The position numbers were made by a program, and so were the translations under genes. A stretch of DNA of 9,547 bases from JAQGMJ01 sp036271855 (GTDB lineage Bacteria > Pseudomonadota > Gammaproteobacteria > Burkholderiales > JAEUOS01), in contig DATAZV010000030.1 of assembly GCA_036271855.1 (NCBI GenBank), positions 1 to 9,547 on the forward strand, in the 5' to 3' direction. Positions 1 to 6,017 of the stretch are shown piece by piece. The notes under the pieces are model-generated. The model did not search any database, was not told where the DNA came from, and saw only the letters and a list, made by a program, of their open reading frames with translations. The first letter of the stretch is position 1. Every line of letters starts with the position of its first letter.

Positions 1-683
1 TGGTGCTGAAGGGCGCCAGCTTCAAGGTGGCCAGGGGCAGGATCACCACCATCATCGGCCCCAACGGCGCCGGCAAGTCGACCGTGTTCAAGGCGGTGTT
101 CGGCCTGCTGAAACCGCAAAGCGGCAGGATATTGTTCAACGGCGGCGACATCACCGGCTGGACCCAGCGCCGCCTGCTGGAAGCGGGCATCTGCTACGTA
201 CCGCAGGGGCGCAATATTTTTCCCGAGCTGTCGGTGCGCCACAACCTGGAGCTGGGCGGTGTCGCCGCCGGCCGCGGCATCGACCTTGAGGCGCGCATCG
301 AGGGCCTGATGCAGCGTTTCGCCATGCTCAAGGCCAAGGCCGATGCCCAGGCCTCGACGCTTTCCGGCGGCCAGCAAAAACTGCTGGAGATCGCGCGCGG
401 CCTGCTGCTCGACCCGCAATTGATATTGATCGACGAGCCCTCGATCGGCTTGTCGCCGCTGCTGGTGCAGGAGACCTTTCGCATCCTCACCGAGCTGCGC
501 GACAAGGGCGTCACCATCCTGATGGTGGAGCAGAACGCGCGCAGCGCGCTGCAGATGTCGGACTACGGCATCGTGCTTGAGACCGGCGAGACGCGCATCG
601 AAGATACCGCCGCCAACATACTTGCCGACCCGCGCATCGGCCAGCTGTTTCTCGGCGGCGGGCTGGCGCCGAAAGCCGCTTAG
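1..683 (+). CDS. livF: Branched-chain amino-acid-type ABC transporter ATP-binding protein (LivF-like), 5' end cut by window
   Basis: This is the cytoplasmic ATPase of an inner-membrane importer for branched-chain amino acids or related solutes; it would pair with a LivG-type ATPase, two permeases and a binding protein, probably encoded upstream of the window. Counting from the codon at base 3 (226 residues), visible motifs are Walker A GPNGAGKST (19-27), Q-loop VPQG (Gln68), ABC signature LSGGQQK (120-126) and Walker B LILIDEP (140-146). The switch region reads MVEQNA, with Gln177 where most ABC proteins have His, which is usual for LivF. Family members are about 235 residues and begin with 15-20 residues before LKGASF, so the reading frame enters from outside and the GTG at base 3 is probably internal. 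It ends with TAG at 681-683, 3 bp from the convergent kinase stop. The substrate (amino acid, urea or aromatic acid) cannot be told from the ATPase. Confidence 0.9.
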   Translation, partial: VLKGASFKVARGRITTIIGPNGAGKSTVFKAVFGLLKPQSGRILFNGGDITGWTQRRLLEAGICYVPQGRNIFPELSVRHNLELGGVAAGRGIDLEARIEGLMQRFAMLKAKADAQASTLSGGQQKLLEIARGLLLDPQLILIDEPSIGLSPLLVQETFRILTELRDKGVTILMVEQNARSALQMSDYGIVLETGETRIEDTAANILADPRIGQLFLGGGLAPKAA

Positions 684-686
684 CTT

Positions 687-2441
687 TCAGGTGCCCTGGT
701 CGGCCAGGGCGAAGCGGAACTCCGCGCCCTTGCCGGGCTCGCCGCTGGCCCAGATGTGGCCGCCGTGGCGCTCGACGATGCGCCGCACGATCGCCAGGCC
801 GACGCCGGTGCCGTCGAACTCGGTGTCGTGGTGCAGGCGGGTGAATACCCCGAACAGCTTGGCGGCGTGCGCCATGTCGAAGCCGGCGCCGTTGTCGCGC
901 ACGAAATAGGCGCCGTCCTCGTAGCCGATGTCGATCCGCGGCCAGGCCGCGCGGGCGCTGTATTTGACCGCGTTGGCGATCAGGTTCTTCCACACCTTGC
1001 GCAGTAGCACCGGGTCGCCGTGGCGGTCTGGCAGCGCGCCGAGGTGCACCCGGGTGGCAGTGTCGGTCGGCAGCTCTTCGCGCAAGACCGCCTGCACCAT
1101 TGCATGGATATCGATGCGGCGGATGTTCAGGGCGACCTGCGACTGGCGCGAAAAATCGAGCAGGCCGTCAATCAACTTGCCCATGCGCATGGTGTTGTCG
1201 CGCACCCGTTCCAGCAGGTGGACGTCGGCCTGCGGCAGCCGGGCCGCCAGTTCTTCCATGTGCAGCGCGGTATAGCTGTCGACCGCGCGCAGGGGCGCGC
1301 GCAGGTCGTGCGAAATGGCGTAGGTGAAGGAGGCCAGTTCCTGGTTGGCGGTTTCCAGCTCCTCGATGCGCTGCGAGCGTTCCTCGTCCCAGCGTGCCTG
1401 GCGCCGCGCCATCCAGGCATAGATCGCCGCACCGCCGGCGAACATCAGGCCCAGCAGCAGGTAGTTGAGCCAGACGTCCTGCCACCAGGCGGCCAGCACG
1501 GTGCTGCGCGGGCTGCGGAAATAAAAGGTGAGCGGGTAATGCGCCAGACGGCGAAATACCATCAGGCTGTCGCCGTGCCCGCCGTTGAAGCGGCCGTCGC
1601 CTTGCACCACGCCGCTGCGTGGATAGCCCTGGTCGGCCAGGTATTGCGTCAGGACGCCGACCCGCGGCCGGGAGTAAACCCGCTCCGCGCCTTCGCCCTG
1701 GGGTGCCGGATGGCGGGCCACCAGATAGCCGTCGTCGCGGATCAGCGCCATCGAGGAATCGGCCTGGATCGGCGCGTCCTTCCAGAAGCTCAGGGTCTTC
1801 GACAGCGGCAGGCTGGCGCTGAGGATGTAGACCAGCCTGCCCTGGCGGTCGCGCAGGGGGTAGCGCAAGGGGGTGACCCAGTTGCCCGACACCGGGCCGA
1901 GGAAGGACTGGCTGATGATCAGGGTGTTGCCGTGCTCCAGGCGCTTGCGGGCGTCGACGAATGAAGCGGTGTCGGCCAGGCTGGGAAGCCGTCCGGCCAG
2001 CGGGTCGCGGCTGGAGGCGAGAATCTGCCCGTCGGGGCGGGTTAGCAGGGCGATGTTCAGGTCCGGATTGCCGCGCTGGAAATCCCGCAGCAGGGGTACG
2101 ATGCGGTCCGGATCGGGGGCGGCCATGATGCGGCCGCCGAGGTCGGCCATGTCGCGCTCCAGGCTGAGGAAATAGGCGTCCAGCGCCTGCGCGCCGACTT
2201 CCACCAGCGCCTGCTGGGTGCGCAATTGCTCATCGGCTTCACGCTGCCAGGAGAGCCAGGAAAAGGCAGCTGCCACCAGGAGCAGCAATACGCTGGCCAT
2301 GCCCAGCACCGCGCGGCGGGCGGAGGGGACGGTCAAAAGGCATTTATGTTTTTGCAGCATTTGATACAACAATTGGGTAGGGGGCGAGCCCGGGCCGGGC
2401 TCGCCGCCGGCGGCATGCGCGGCACCGGAGGTTTTCACCAC
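687..2441 (-). CDS. Membrane sensor histidine kinase with dCache-like periplasmic domain
   Basis: A two-component sensor kinase of up to 584 residues. Segments in order: basic N-terminus, membrane helix about 44-63, periplasmic region 64-325 with dCache-like signatures (RPDGQILASS at 135-144, IRDDGYLVARHP at 234-245), second helix about 326-345, a short coiled linker, then the kinase. The phosphoacceptor H-box is SHDLRAPLR (His378), the N-box NLIAN (486-490), G1 RDNGAG (515-520), the F-box around 530-533, and G2 GTGVG (544-548). All catalytic boxes are intact, so it should be active. The DHp and ATPase segments resemble those of phytochrome-type kinases, but there is no chromophore domain. 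The ligand is unknown; dCache domains commonly bind small organic molecules. No response regulator lies nearby. The start is uncertain: the GTG at 2441 has no Shine-Dalgarno sequence, and ATG at 2360 (residue 28) or 2300 (residue 48) are alternatives; the codons around residues 20-36 are AT-rich. It is divergent from egtB. Confidence 0.9.
   Translation of the reverse strand: MVKTSGAAHAAGGEPGPGSPPTQLLYQMLQKHKCLLTVPSARRAVLGMASVLLLLVAAAFSWLSWQREADEQLRTQQALVEVGAQALDAYFLSLERDMADLGGRIMAAPDPDRIVPLLRDFQRGNPDLNIALLTRPDGQILASSRDPLAGRLPSLADTASFVDARKRLEHGNTLIISQSFLGPVSGNWVTPLRYPLRDRQGRLVYILSASLPLSKTLSFWKDAPIQADSSMALIRDDGYLVARHPAPQGEGAERVYSRPRVGVLTQYLADQGYPRSGVVQGDGRFNGGHGDSLMVFRRLAHYPLTFYFRSPRSTVLAAWWQDVWLNYLLLGLMFAGGAAIYAWMARRQARWDEERSQRIEELETANQELASFTYAISHDLRAPLRAVDSYTALHMEELAARLPQADVHLLERVRDNTMRMGKLIDGLLDFSRQSQVALNIRRIDIHAMVQAVLREELPTDTATRVHLGALPDRHGDPVLLRKVWKNLIANAVKYSARAAWPRIDIGYEDGAYFVRDNGAGFDMAHAAKLFGVFTRLHHDTEFDGTGVGLAIVRRIVERHGGHIWASGEPGKGAEFRFALADQGT
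2383..2405. repeat. Near-perfect 23-bp GC-rich palindrome at the 5' end of the kinase gene
   Basis: The arms GGCGAGCCCGG (2383-2393) and CCGGGCTCGCC (2395-2405) are exact reverse complements around one central G. RNA from either strand could form a very stable hairpin of about 10 bp. It lies inside the longest kinase reading frame but upstream of the alternative ATG at 2360. There is no T-run on either side, so it does not look like an intrinsic terminator. Confidence 0.7.
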
Positions 2442-2502
2442 GCCGGGCCGGGCAACGCTGCGGCTTAATGGCTTAACGGAAAAGGAGAGGAGAAAGAGAG
2501 TC

Positions 2503-2521
2503 TTTTAACAAAATGTCAAAA
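2503..2521. repeat. AT-rich inverted repeat upstream of the kinase gene
   Basis: TTTTAACA (2503-2510) and TGTCAAAA (2514-2521) pair at 7 of 8 positions around AAA. Read on the - strand, the second arm contains a perfect TTGACA -35 hexamer (2514-2519). However, no acceptable -10 lies 16-18 bp downstream, so promoter assignment is weak. It may be a protein-binding site for kinase expression. Confidence 0.35.
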
Positions 2522-2630
2522 ATCGACCTCATCCTCTTGATGTTGGGCGATCCGGACAAATTTGGGGCCAGTAGGGGGCTGTTGGATCGGCCGGATCCGC
2601 GATGCAAAGACCCTACCCGCCAGGCAAGTA

Positions 2631-2646
2631 TTACCTGCGCAGGTAA
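2631..2646. promoter_or_regulatory. Perfect 16-bp palindrome, candidate operator upstream of egtB
   Basis: TTACCTGCGCAGGTAA is exactly self-complementary. Symmetry resumes after one mismatched pair, giving GT and AC at 2628-2629 and 2648-2649. It sits about 170 bp before the egtB start in the divergent region. Its form fits binding of a dimeric regulator; I cannot assign it to a named regulator. If transcription starts downstream of the -10 at 2702, the centre is near -75, better suited to activation than to repression of egtB. Confidence 0.5.
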
Positions 2647-2698
2647 AACCGACTGGCAGGCCCGACAACAAATCCGCAACAACGAATTTTCGCGACGA

Positions 2699-2707
2699 TG
2701 CTAGGAT
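2699..2707 (+). promoter_or_regulatory. Possible extended -10 element for egtB
   Basis: TGCTAGGAT has the TGn extension followed by TAGGAT (4 of 6 matches to TATAAT). No good -35 hexamer lies 16-18 bp upstream, though extended -10 promoters can do without one. It would give a leader of roughly 100 nt before egtB. Confidence 0.25.
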
Positions 2708-2817
2708 AGCTGCAAGGCATGGTGTTTCGCCCATGCTGCAATGCGGGCAAGTGCGTACGGCCGACGGGCACCCCGCTTGCTTATGCTTGAACCTGCATCT
2801 TCGCCGACAGGAATACG

Positions 2818-4098
2818 ATGGACCCCGAACGCAAGCAGAGCAAGGCAGCCGACCCGGCCGGCCTGGCACGGTTTTTCACCGACTGCAGGCAGCAAAGCAT
2901 CAGCCTGGTCCAGGGTTTGAGCGATGCCGACGCCACGGTGCAATCTATGGACGATGCCAGTCCGGCGAAATGGCATCTGGCGCATACGACCTGGTTTTTC
3001 GAGGAGTTCATCCTCGGCGCGCATGCGCCCGGCTACCGGGTGCAGGACGAGCGCTTTCGTTATCTGTTCAATTCCTATTACGAGACCGTCGGCCCGCGCC
3101 ATCCGCGCCCGCGCCGAGGCATGCTGACGCGCCCGACCTTGAGCGAAGTACTGGCCTATCGCGAGCAGGTGGATGCGGCGTTGGCGCCGCTGCTCGAAGC
3201 GGGCCTGCCGGCGGCGGCGGCGCAACTGGTGGAGCTGGGCGTGCATCACGAGCAGCAGCATCAGGAATTGCTGCTCACCGACCTGCTGCACCTGTTCGCG
3301 CAGAGCCCGCTGAAGCCGGCGTACCGGCCGGCGGCCGGCAGCACGCCCCTGAGCGCGGTGCAGCGGCCGAGCTGGGTGGCCTCCGACGGCGGCATCGTCG
3401 AGGTCGGTCACCCGGGCGACGGTTTCAATTTCGATTGCGAGACGCCGCGCCATCGCGCGCTGCTGCAGCCGCATGCCTTGTCCACCCACCTGGTGACCAA
3501 TCGCGAGTGGGGCGAATTCATCGCCGACGGCGGCTATGCCGACCCGCGCCTGTGGCTTTCCGATGGCTGGCGCACTGTGCAGGCCGAGCAGTGGGATTCG
3601 CCGATGTATTGGGAACAGCGCGACGGCGCCTGGTGGCAGATGACGCTCAGCGGCGAGCAGGCGCTGGCGCCGGAAGCGCCGGTGTGTCATGTCTCGTTTT
3701 TCGAGGCCGATGCCTATGCGCGCTGGGCCGGCAAGCGCCTGCCGACCGAGTTCGAGTGGGAAGCGGCCGCGGCGCGGCAGTCGGTGAGCGGAAATTTCGC
3801 CGACGCCGGTAAGTTCCGGCCGCAGCCAGCGGGGGACGACACCCAGGCGCCGCTGAAGCAATTGTTCGGCGATGTCTGGGAGTGGACCGCCAGTCCCTAC
3901 ATCCCCTATCCGGGTTTTCGCGCGGTGGAGGGCGCGGTGGGCGAATACAACGGCAAGTTCATGAACGGCCAGTACGTTCTGCGCGGGGGTTCGTGCGCGA
4001 CGCCGGCGGGCCATGTGCGCGCCACTTATCGCAACTTTTTTTACCCGCACCAGCGCTGGCAGTTCATGGGACTGCGCCTGGCGGAGGACAGAAAATGA
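2818..4098 (+). CDS. egtB: Ergothioneine biosynthesis sulfoxide synthase EgtB
   Basis: A non-haem iron enzyme that uses O2 to join a cysteine-type thiol to C2 of hercynine, giving the sulfoxide precursor of ergothioneine, in the cytoplasm. The 426 residues fit the family. The N-terminal DinB-like four-helix domain holds the iron ligands: His53 in KWHLAHTTWF, and His144 and His148 in the HX3HXE motif HEQQHQE (144-150). The C-terminal FGE-sulfatase-type domain runs from about 185 to the end, with GKRLPTEFEWEAA (305-317), FGDVWEW (350-356) and LRGGSCATP (388-396) followed by FMGLRLA (416-422). AGGA at 2809-2812, 5 nt before ATG, supports the start. The stop overlaps the egtD start (ATGA), so translation is probably coupled. 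No egtA or egtC is present here, which suggests use of free cysteine rather than gamma-glutamylcysteine; that is inference. The adjacent tyrosines Y87-Y88 in FNSYYE should be compared with the active-site tyrosines of the cysteine-using EgtB type. Confidence 0.95.
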   Translation: MDPERKQSKAADPAGLARFFTDCRQQSISLVQGLSDADATVQSMDDASPAKWHLAHTTWFFEEFILGAHAPGYRVQDERFRYLFNSYYETVGPRHPRPRRGMLTRPTLSEVLAYREQVDAALAPLLEAGLPAAAAQLVELGVHHEQQHQELLLTDLLHLFAQSPLKPAYRPAAGSTPLSAVQRPSWVASDGGIVEVGHPGDGFNFDCETPRHRALLQPHALSTHLVTNREWGEFIADGGYADPRLWLSDGWRTVQAEQWDSPMYWEQRDGAWWQMTLSGEQALAPEAPVCHVSFFEADAYARWAGKRLPTEFEWEAAAARQSVSGNFADAGKFRPQPAGDDTQAPLKQLFGDVWEWTASPYIPYPGFRAVEGAVGEYNGKFMNGQYVLRGGSCATPAGHVRATYRNFFYPHQRWQFMGLRLAEDRK

Positions 4099-5096
4099 CC
4101 AAACTACCAGGCGGGCTCGCGCAGGAGACAGGGCGGCCCAATTCACGCATCGATGCCCGTTTTGCCGCCGACGTGCTGCAGGGCTTGTCGCGAGCGCAAA
4201 AGACGCTGCCCTGCGCCTGGCTGTACGACCTGCGCGGCTCGGAGCTGTTTGTCGATATCACCGGGCTGGAAGAGTACTACCCGACGCGCAGCGAGATCGG
4301 CACGCTCAAGCGCAGCGCAGGAGAGATCGCGCGGCAGATCGGCGCAGGGGCGACGGTGGTCGAGTTCGGCAGCGGGTCGAGTCACAAGACACCGCTGCTG
4401 CTGGCGGCCCTGGAGGCTCCGGCAGCCTATGTGCCGATCGACATTTCGGCGGAGTTTTTGTACGAATCGCTCAAGCCCTTGCAGGCGCAATTTCCGGCGG
4501 TGCATTTCGAGCCCCTGGTGGCCGATTTCAGCAAGATCGAAGACATGCGCAAACTGCGCAAGCTGCTGCCGGCCGACGGGCAGAAGGTGGGCTTTTTCCC
4601 GGGATCGACCATCGGCAACTTCACCCCGCCGGAGGCCACGCTGTTCCTGCGCCAGGCGGCCGACGCGCTGGGGCCGGGGTCGCTGATGCTGATCGGCGTG
4701 GATTCGACCACCGACCCGGAGATATTGGTGCCGGCCTACGACGATGCGCGCAAGGTGACGGCGGCCTTCAACCTGAACCTGCTGGTGCGCATCAATCGGG
4801 AGCTGTCGGGCAATTTTCGCCTGGGTGATTTTCGCCACGAGGCGCGCTTCAACGCCGAGCAAAGCCGGATCGAAATGCACCTGGTGAGCCTGATCGATCA
4901 AGATGTGTGGGTGCAAGGCAAGCGCTTTCAATTCAAGGCGGGCGAGACCATCCATACCGAGAATTCGTACAAGTATGGCGAACAGAAATTCGCGCAGCTG
5001 TGCGCTGCCGCCGGCTGGCGCGAGATCGGCAAGTGGATGGAGCAAGGCGAAGAGCGCGGCAACTTCGGGGTGCATCTGCTGCGTTGCGGCGTTTGA
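4095..5096 (+). CDS. egtD: L-histidine N(alpha)-methyltransferase EgtD
   Basis: A SAM-dependent enzyme that trimethylates histidine to hercynine, the first committed step of ergothioneine synthesis and the source of the EgtB substrate. The 333 residues match the family length. Visible family features: Tyr62 in YYPTRSEIGTL (61-71), the SAM-binding glycine loop VVEFGSGSSHKT (88-99), the acidic strand end PIDIS (114-118), FFPGSTIGNF (167-176) with Asn175, the block GVDSTTDPEILVPAYDD (201-217), and the histidine-binding IHTENSYKY (286-294), where Glu289 and Ser291 correspond to the histidine contacts known from the mycobacterial enzyme. The ATG at 4095 overlaps the egtB stop and has AGGA at 4085-4088 inside the end of egtB. 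The frame is open further upstream, but those codons lie within egtB. Confidence 0.95.
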   Translation: MTKLPGGLAQETGRPNSRIDARFAADVLQGLSRAQKTLPCAWLYDLRGSELFVDITGLEEYYPTRSEIGTLKRSAGEIARQIGAGATVVEFGSGSSHKTPLLLAALEAPAAYVPIDISAEFLYESLKPLQAQFPAVHFEPLVADFSKIEDMRKLRKLLPADGQKVGFFPGSTIGNFTPPEATLFLRQAADALGPGSLMLIGVDSTTDPEILVPAYDDARKVTAAFNLNLLVRINRELSGNFRLGDFRHEARFNAEQSRIEMHLVSLIDQDVWVQGKRFQFKAGETIHTENSYKYGEQKFAQLCAAAGWREIGKWMEQGEERGNFGVHLLRCGV

Positions 5097-5131
5097 GGCT
5101 TAAACAGGCAAGTCAATTCGAGGAGCAGGTC

Positions 5132-5422
5132 ATGCCCAGAGCACTGTGGAACGGCGCGGTGATCGCCGAGGCGCCGGCGGAAGCCACCCACAAGGTGGAG
5201 GGGAATACCTATTTCCCGATTTCCTCGGTGAACCAGGCCTACCTGCGCGCCAGCGACCACCATACGGTCTGCCCGTGGAAGGGCACGGCCAGCTATTACA
5301 CGGTCGAAGTCAACGGCGAAAAAAACGCGAATGCGGCCTGGTACTACCCGGAGCCTTCGCAGGCGGCGGCGCAGATCAAGGGCTTTGTCGCCTTCTGGAA
5401 GGGCGTGCAGGTCGAGGCCTGA
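5132..5422 (+). CDS. DUF427 family protein downstream of egtD
   Basis: A 96-residue single-domain protein of the DUF427 family (Pfam PF04248), whose biochemical role I cannot state. Family marks are the N-terminal WNG (6-8), YFPISSV (27-33), the highly typical HHTVCPWKGTASYY (43-56, with Cys47), AAWYYPEP (68-75) and the closing FWKGVQVE (88-95). There is no signal peptide or membrane segment, so it should be cytoplasmic. The start has AGGAG at 5121-5125, 6 nt before ATG. It begins 35 bp after the egtD stop on the same strand, with no terminator between, so co-transcription with egtBD is likely. Its place beside a thiol-histidine pathway suggests a redox or pathway accessory role, but nothing in the sequence proves it. 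Confidence 0.88.
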   Translation: MPRALWNGAVIAEAPAEATHKVEGNTYFPISSVNQAYLRASDHHTVCPWKGTASYYTVEVNGEKNANAAWYYPEPSQAAAQIKGFVAFWKGVQVEA

Positions 5423-5430
5423 GCGTGCGT

Positions 5431-5459
5431 CAGACGGCGCCCGACAGACGGCCCGGGCG
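5431..5459. repeat. Short direct repeat and GC-rich inverted repeat after the DUF427 gene
   Basis: CAGACGGC occurs twice (5431-5438 and 5445-5452), 14 bp apart. Overlapping it, CGCCCG (5438-5443) and CGGGCG (5454-5459) could form a 6-bp stem. No T-run follows, so it is at best a weak pause or attenuator, not a clear intrinsic terminator. Confidence 0.25.
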
Positions 5460-5496
5460 TGCGGTACCACACTTCCCGCATTGACGACGGGAGTGC

Positions 5497-5709
5497 ATGA
5501 TGACTAGCTCACTACGTTTGCTACCGGCCTTTGGCCTGCTGCTGGCTGGCTGCTTTGCCGCCGACGCGTGGCACAAGCGCACCCGTGCGCGCGACGCGCA
5601 AACCGCGCTCCGTCATGACGTGAAGACCTGGGAAGGCGAGGGTGGCAACCTGCCGCCGGATTCTTCTCCCGAGTCAGCGGAAAGTTCGCTGGCCACTTCC
5701 GCGCCCTGA
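5497..5709 (+). CDS. Small putative lipoprotein or membrane-anchored protein, unknown function
   Basis: A 70-residue protein. The N-terminus MMTSSLRLLPAFGLLLAGC has one basic residue, a hydrophobic stretch and a lipobox-like LAGC with Cys19, so it may be lipidated; the same stretch could instead be a simple membrane anchor. The rest is hydrophilic: the charged WHKRTRARDAQTALRHDV (25-42), then KTWEGEGGNLPP (43-54) and a Ser/Pro/Glu-rich tail. GGGAG at 5489-5493 lies 3 nt before the first ATG and 6 nt before the second (5500), so residue 2 may be the true start. It follows the DUF427 gene by 74 bp on the same strand and could be the last gene of that transcript. I recognise no named family; the WEGEGGN motif seems the best handle for finding homologues. 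Confidence 0.6.
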   Translation: MMTSSLRLLPAFGLLLAGCFAADAWHKRTRARDAQTALRHDVKTWEGEGGNLPPDSSPESAESSLATSAP

Positions 5710-5725
5710 GTTCGCGGAGCCCGAT

Positions 5726-5935
5726 TCAGCCGCCCGGGTGCTGCTTCATGCAGTAGTCGTATAGATTCCAGTTCGGCGCGCTGCGCCCGCGCGAGGCGCG
5801 GTCCAGGTACATCTGGTTGGTGCAGGCATAGCGTGCCGGGCTGGCATTGGCCGCGGTCGAGCGGCCGGCCGAGTCGGTGGCGCAGCCGGTGAGGGTCAGG
5901 TTCAGGGTCAGCAACAGCAGTAGTTTTTGCATCAT
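5726..5935 (-). CDS. Small secreted lipoprotein, unknown function
   Basis: A 69-residue protein starting MMQKLLLLLTLNL, with a clear lipobox LTGC (15-18) and Cys18 as the lipidation site. Residue +2 is Ala rather than Asp, so outer-membrane sorting is expected. The mature part is only about 50 residues and has two further cysteines (Cys38 in YACTNQMYLDRASRGR, Cys62 in LYDYCMKQHPGG) that could form a disulfide in the periplasm. In the transcript, GGAG lies 4 nt before the first ATG and 7 nt before the second, so either start fits. The frame is open to 5977, but the extra residues would precede the signal sequence. It lies 82 bp downstream of the helicase on the same strand and converges with the small + strand gene, with a gap of 16 bp. 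No family recognised. Confidence 0.7.
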   Translation of the reverse strand: MMQKLLLLLTLNLTLTGCATDSAGRSTAANASPARYACTNQMYLDRASRGRSAPNWNLYDYCMKQHPGG

Positions 5936-5969
5936 CTGGCTCCGGCGCGGCGGCATCACGCGATTATTT

Positions 5970-6002
5970 TGCGCCACACCTGGCTGGCACGCAATTGGCG
6001 CA
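5970..6002. repeat. Inverted repeat between helicase and lipoprotein genes
   Basis: TGCGCCA (5970-5976) and TGGCGCA (5996-6002) are perfect complements separated by 19 nt. On the - strand, the direction of transcription here, the hairpin is followed by AAAATAATCG rather than T residues, so it is not a standard intrinsic terminator. It may modestly separate expression of the two genes or protect an mRNA end. Confidence 0.3.
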
Positions 6003-6017
6003 CCTGTTACGGGGCGA

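Larger units (their letters stand above)
2442..2817. other. Intergenic region between divergent kinase and egtB genes
   Basis: A 376-bp gap with no convincing gene. It contains a purine-rich tract on the + strand (about 2478-2500), an AT-rich inverted repeat (2503-2521), a perfect 16-bp palindrome (2631-2646), a possible extended -10 (2699-2707) and the egtB ribosome binding site. It must carry the promoters for both flanking genes. Short reading frames here (for example 2513-2704 +) lack a well-placed ribosome binding site and recognisable content. Confidence 0.7.

Noticed and set aside
1020..1964. A 314-codon open frame on the + strand opposite the kinase
   Set aside because: It lies within the kinase gene, has no ribosome binding site or domain, and is a mirror of the GC3-rich kinase codons.
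2584..2598. GGATC/GATCC inverted repeat near the egtB upstream region
   Set aside because: Arms are only 5 bp, which is expected by chance in sequence of this composition.
2513..2704. A 63-codon + strand frame (MSKIDLILLMLG...) in the intergenic region
   Set aside because: The purine-rich Shine-Dalgarno-like tract is about 20 nt too far upstream, the frame spans the 16-bp palindrome, and the protein has no recognisable feature. It could only be revived by conservation or ribosome profiling.
2701..4146. A 481-codon open frame on the - strand opposite egtB
   Set aside because: It overlaps the clearly coding egtB and has Arg/Gln/Leu-rich shadow composition with no domain.
4143..5075. A 310-codon open frame on the - strand opposite egtD
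   Set aside because: It is antisense to egtD, whose motifs and start signal are clear; low-complexity shadow composition.
5431..5460. Possible intrinsic terminator after the DUF427 gene
   Set aside because: The stem is only 6 bp and no T-run follows.
5892..5911. AGGGTCAG direct repeat, 12 bp apart
   Set aside because: It lies inside the lipoprotein signal sequence and simply reflects the repeated Leu-Thr/Leu-Asn coding pattern.
5970..6002. Possible intrinsic terminator for the helicase transcript
   Set aside because: The 7-bp stem has a 19-nt loop and is followed by A-rich rather than T-rich sequence on the transcribed strand.
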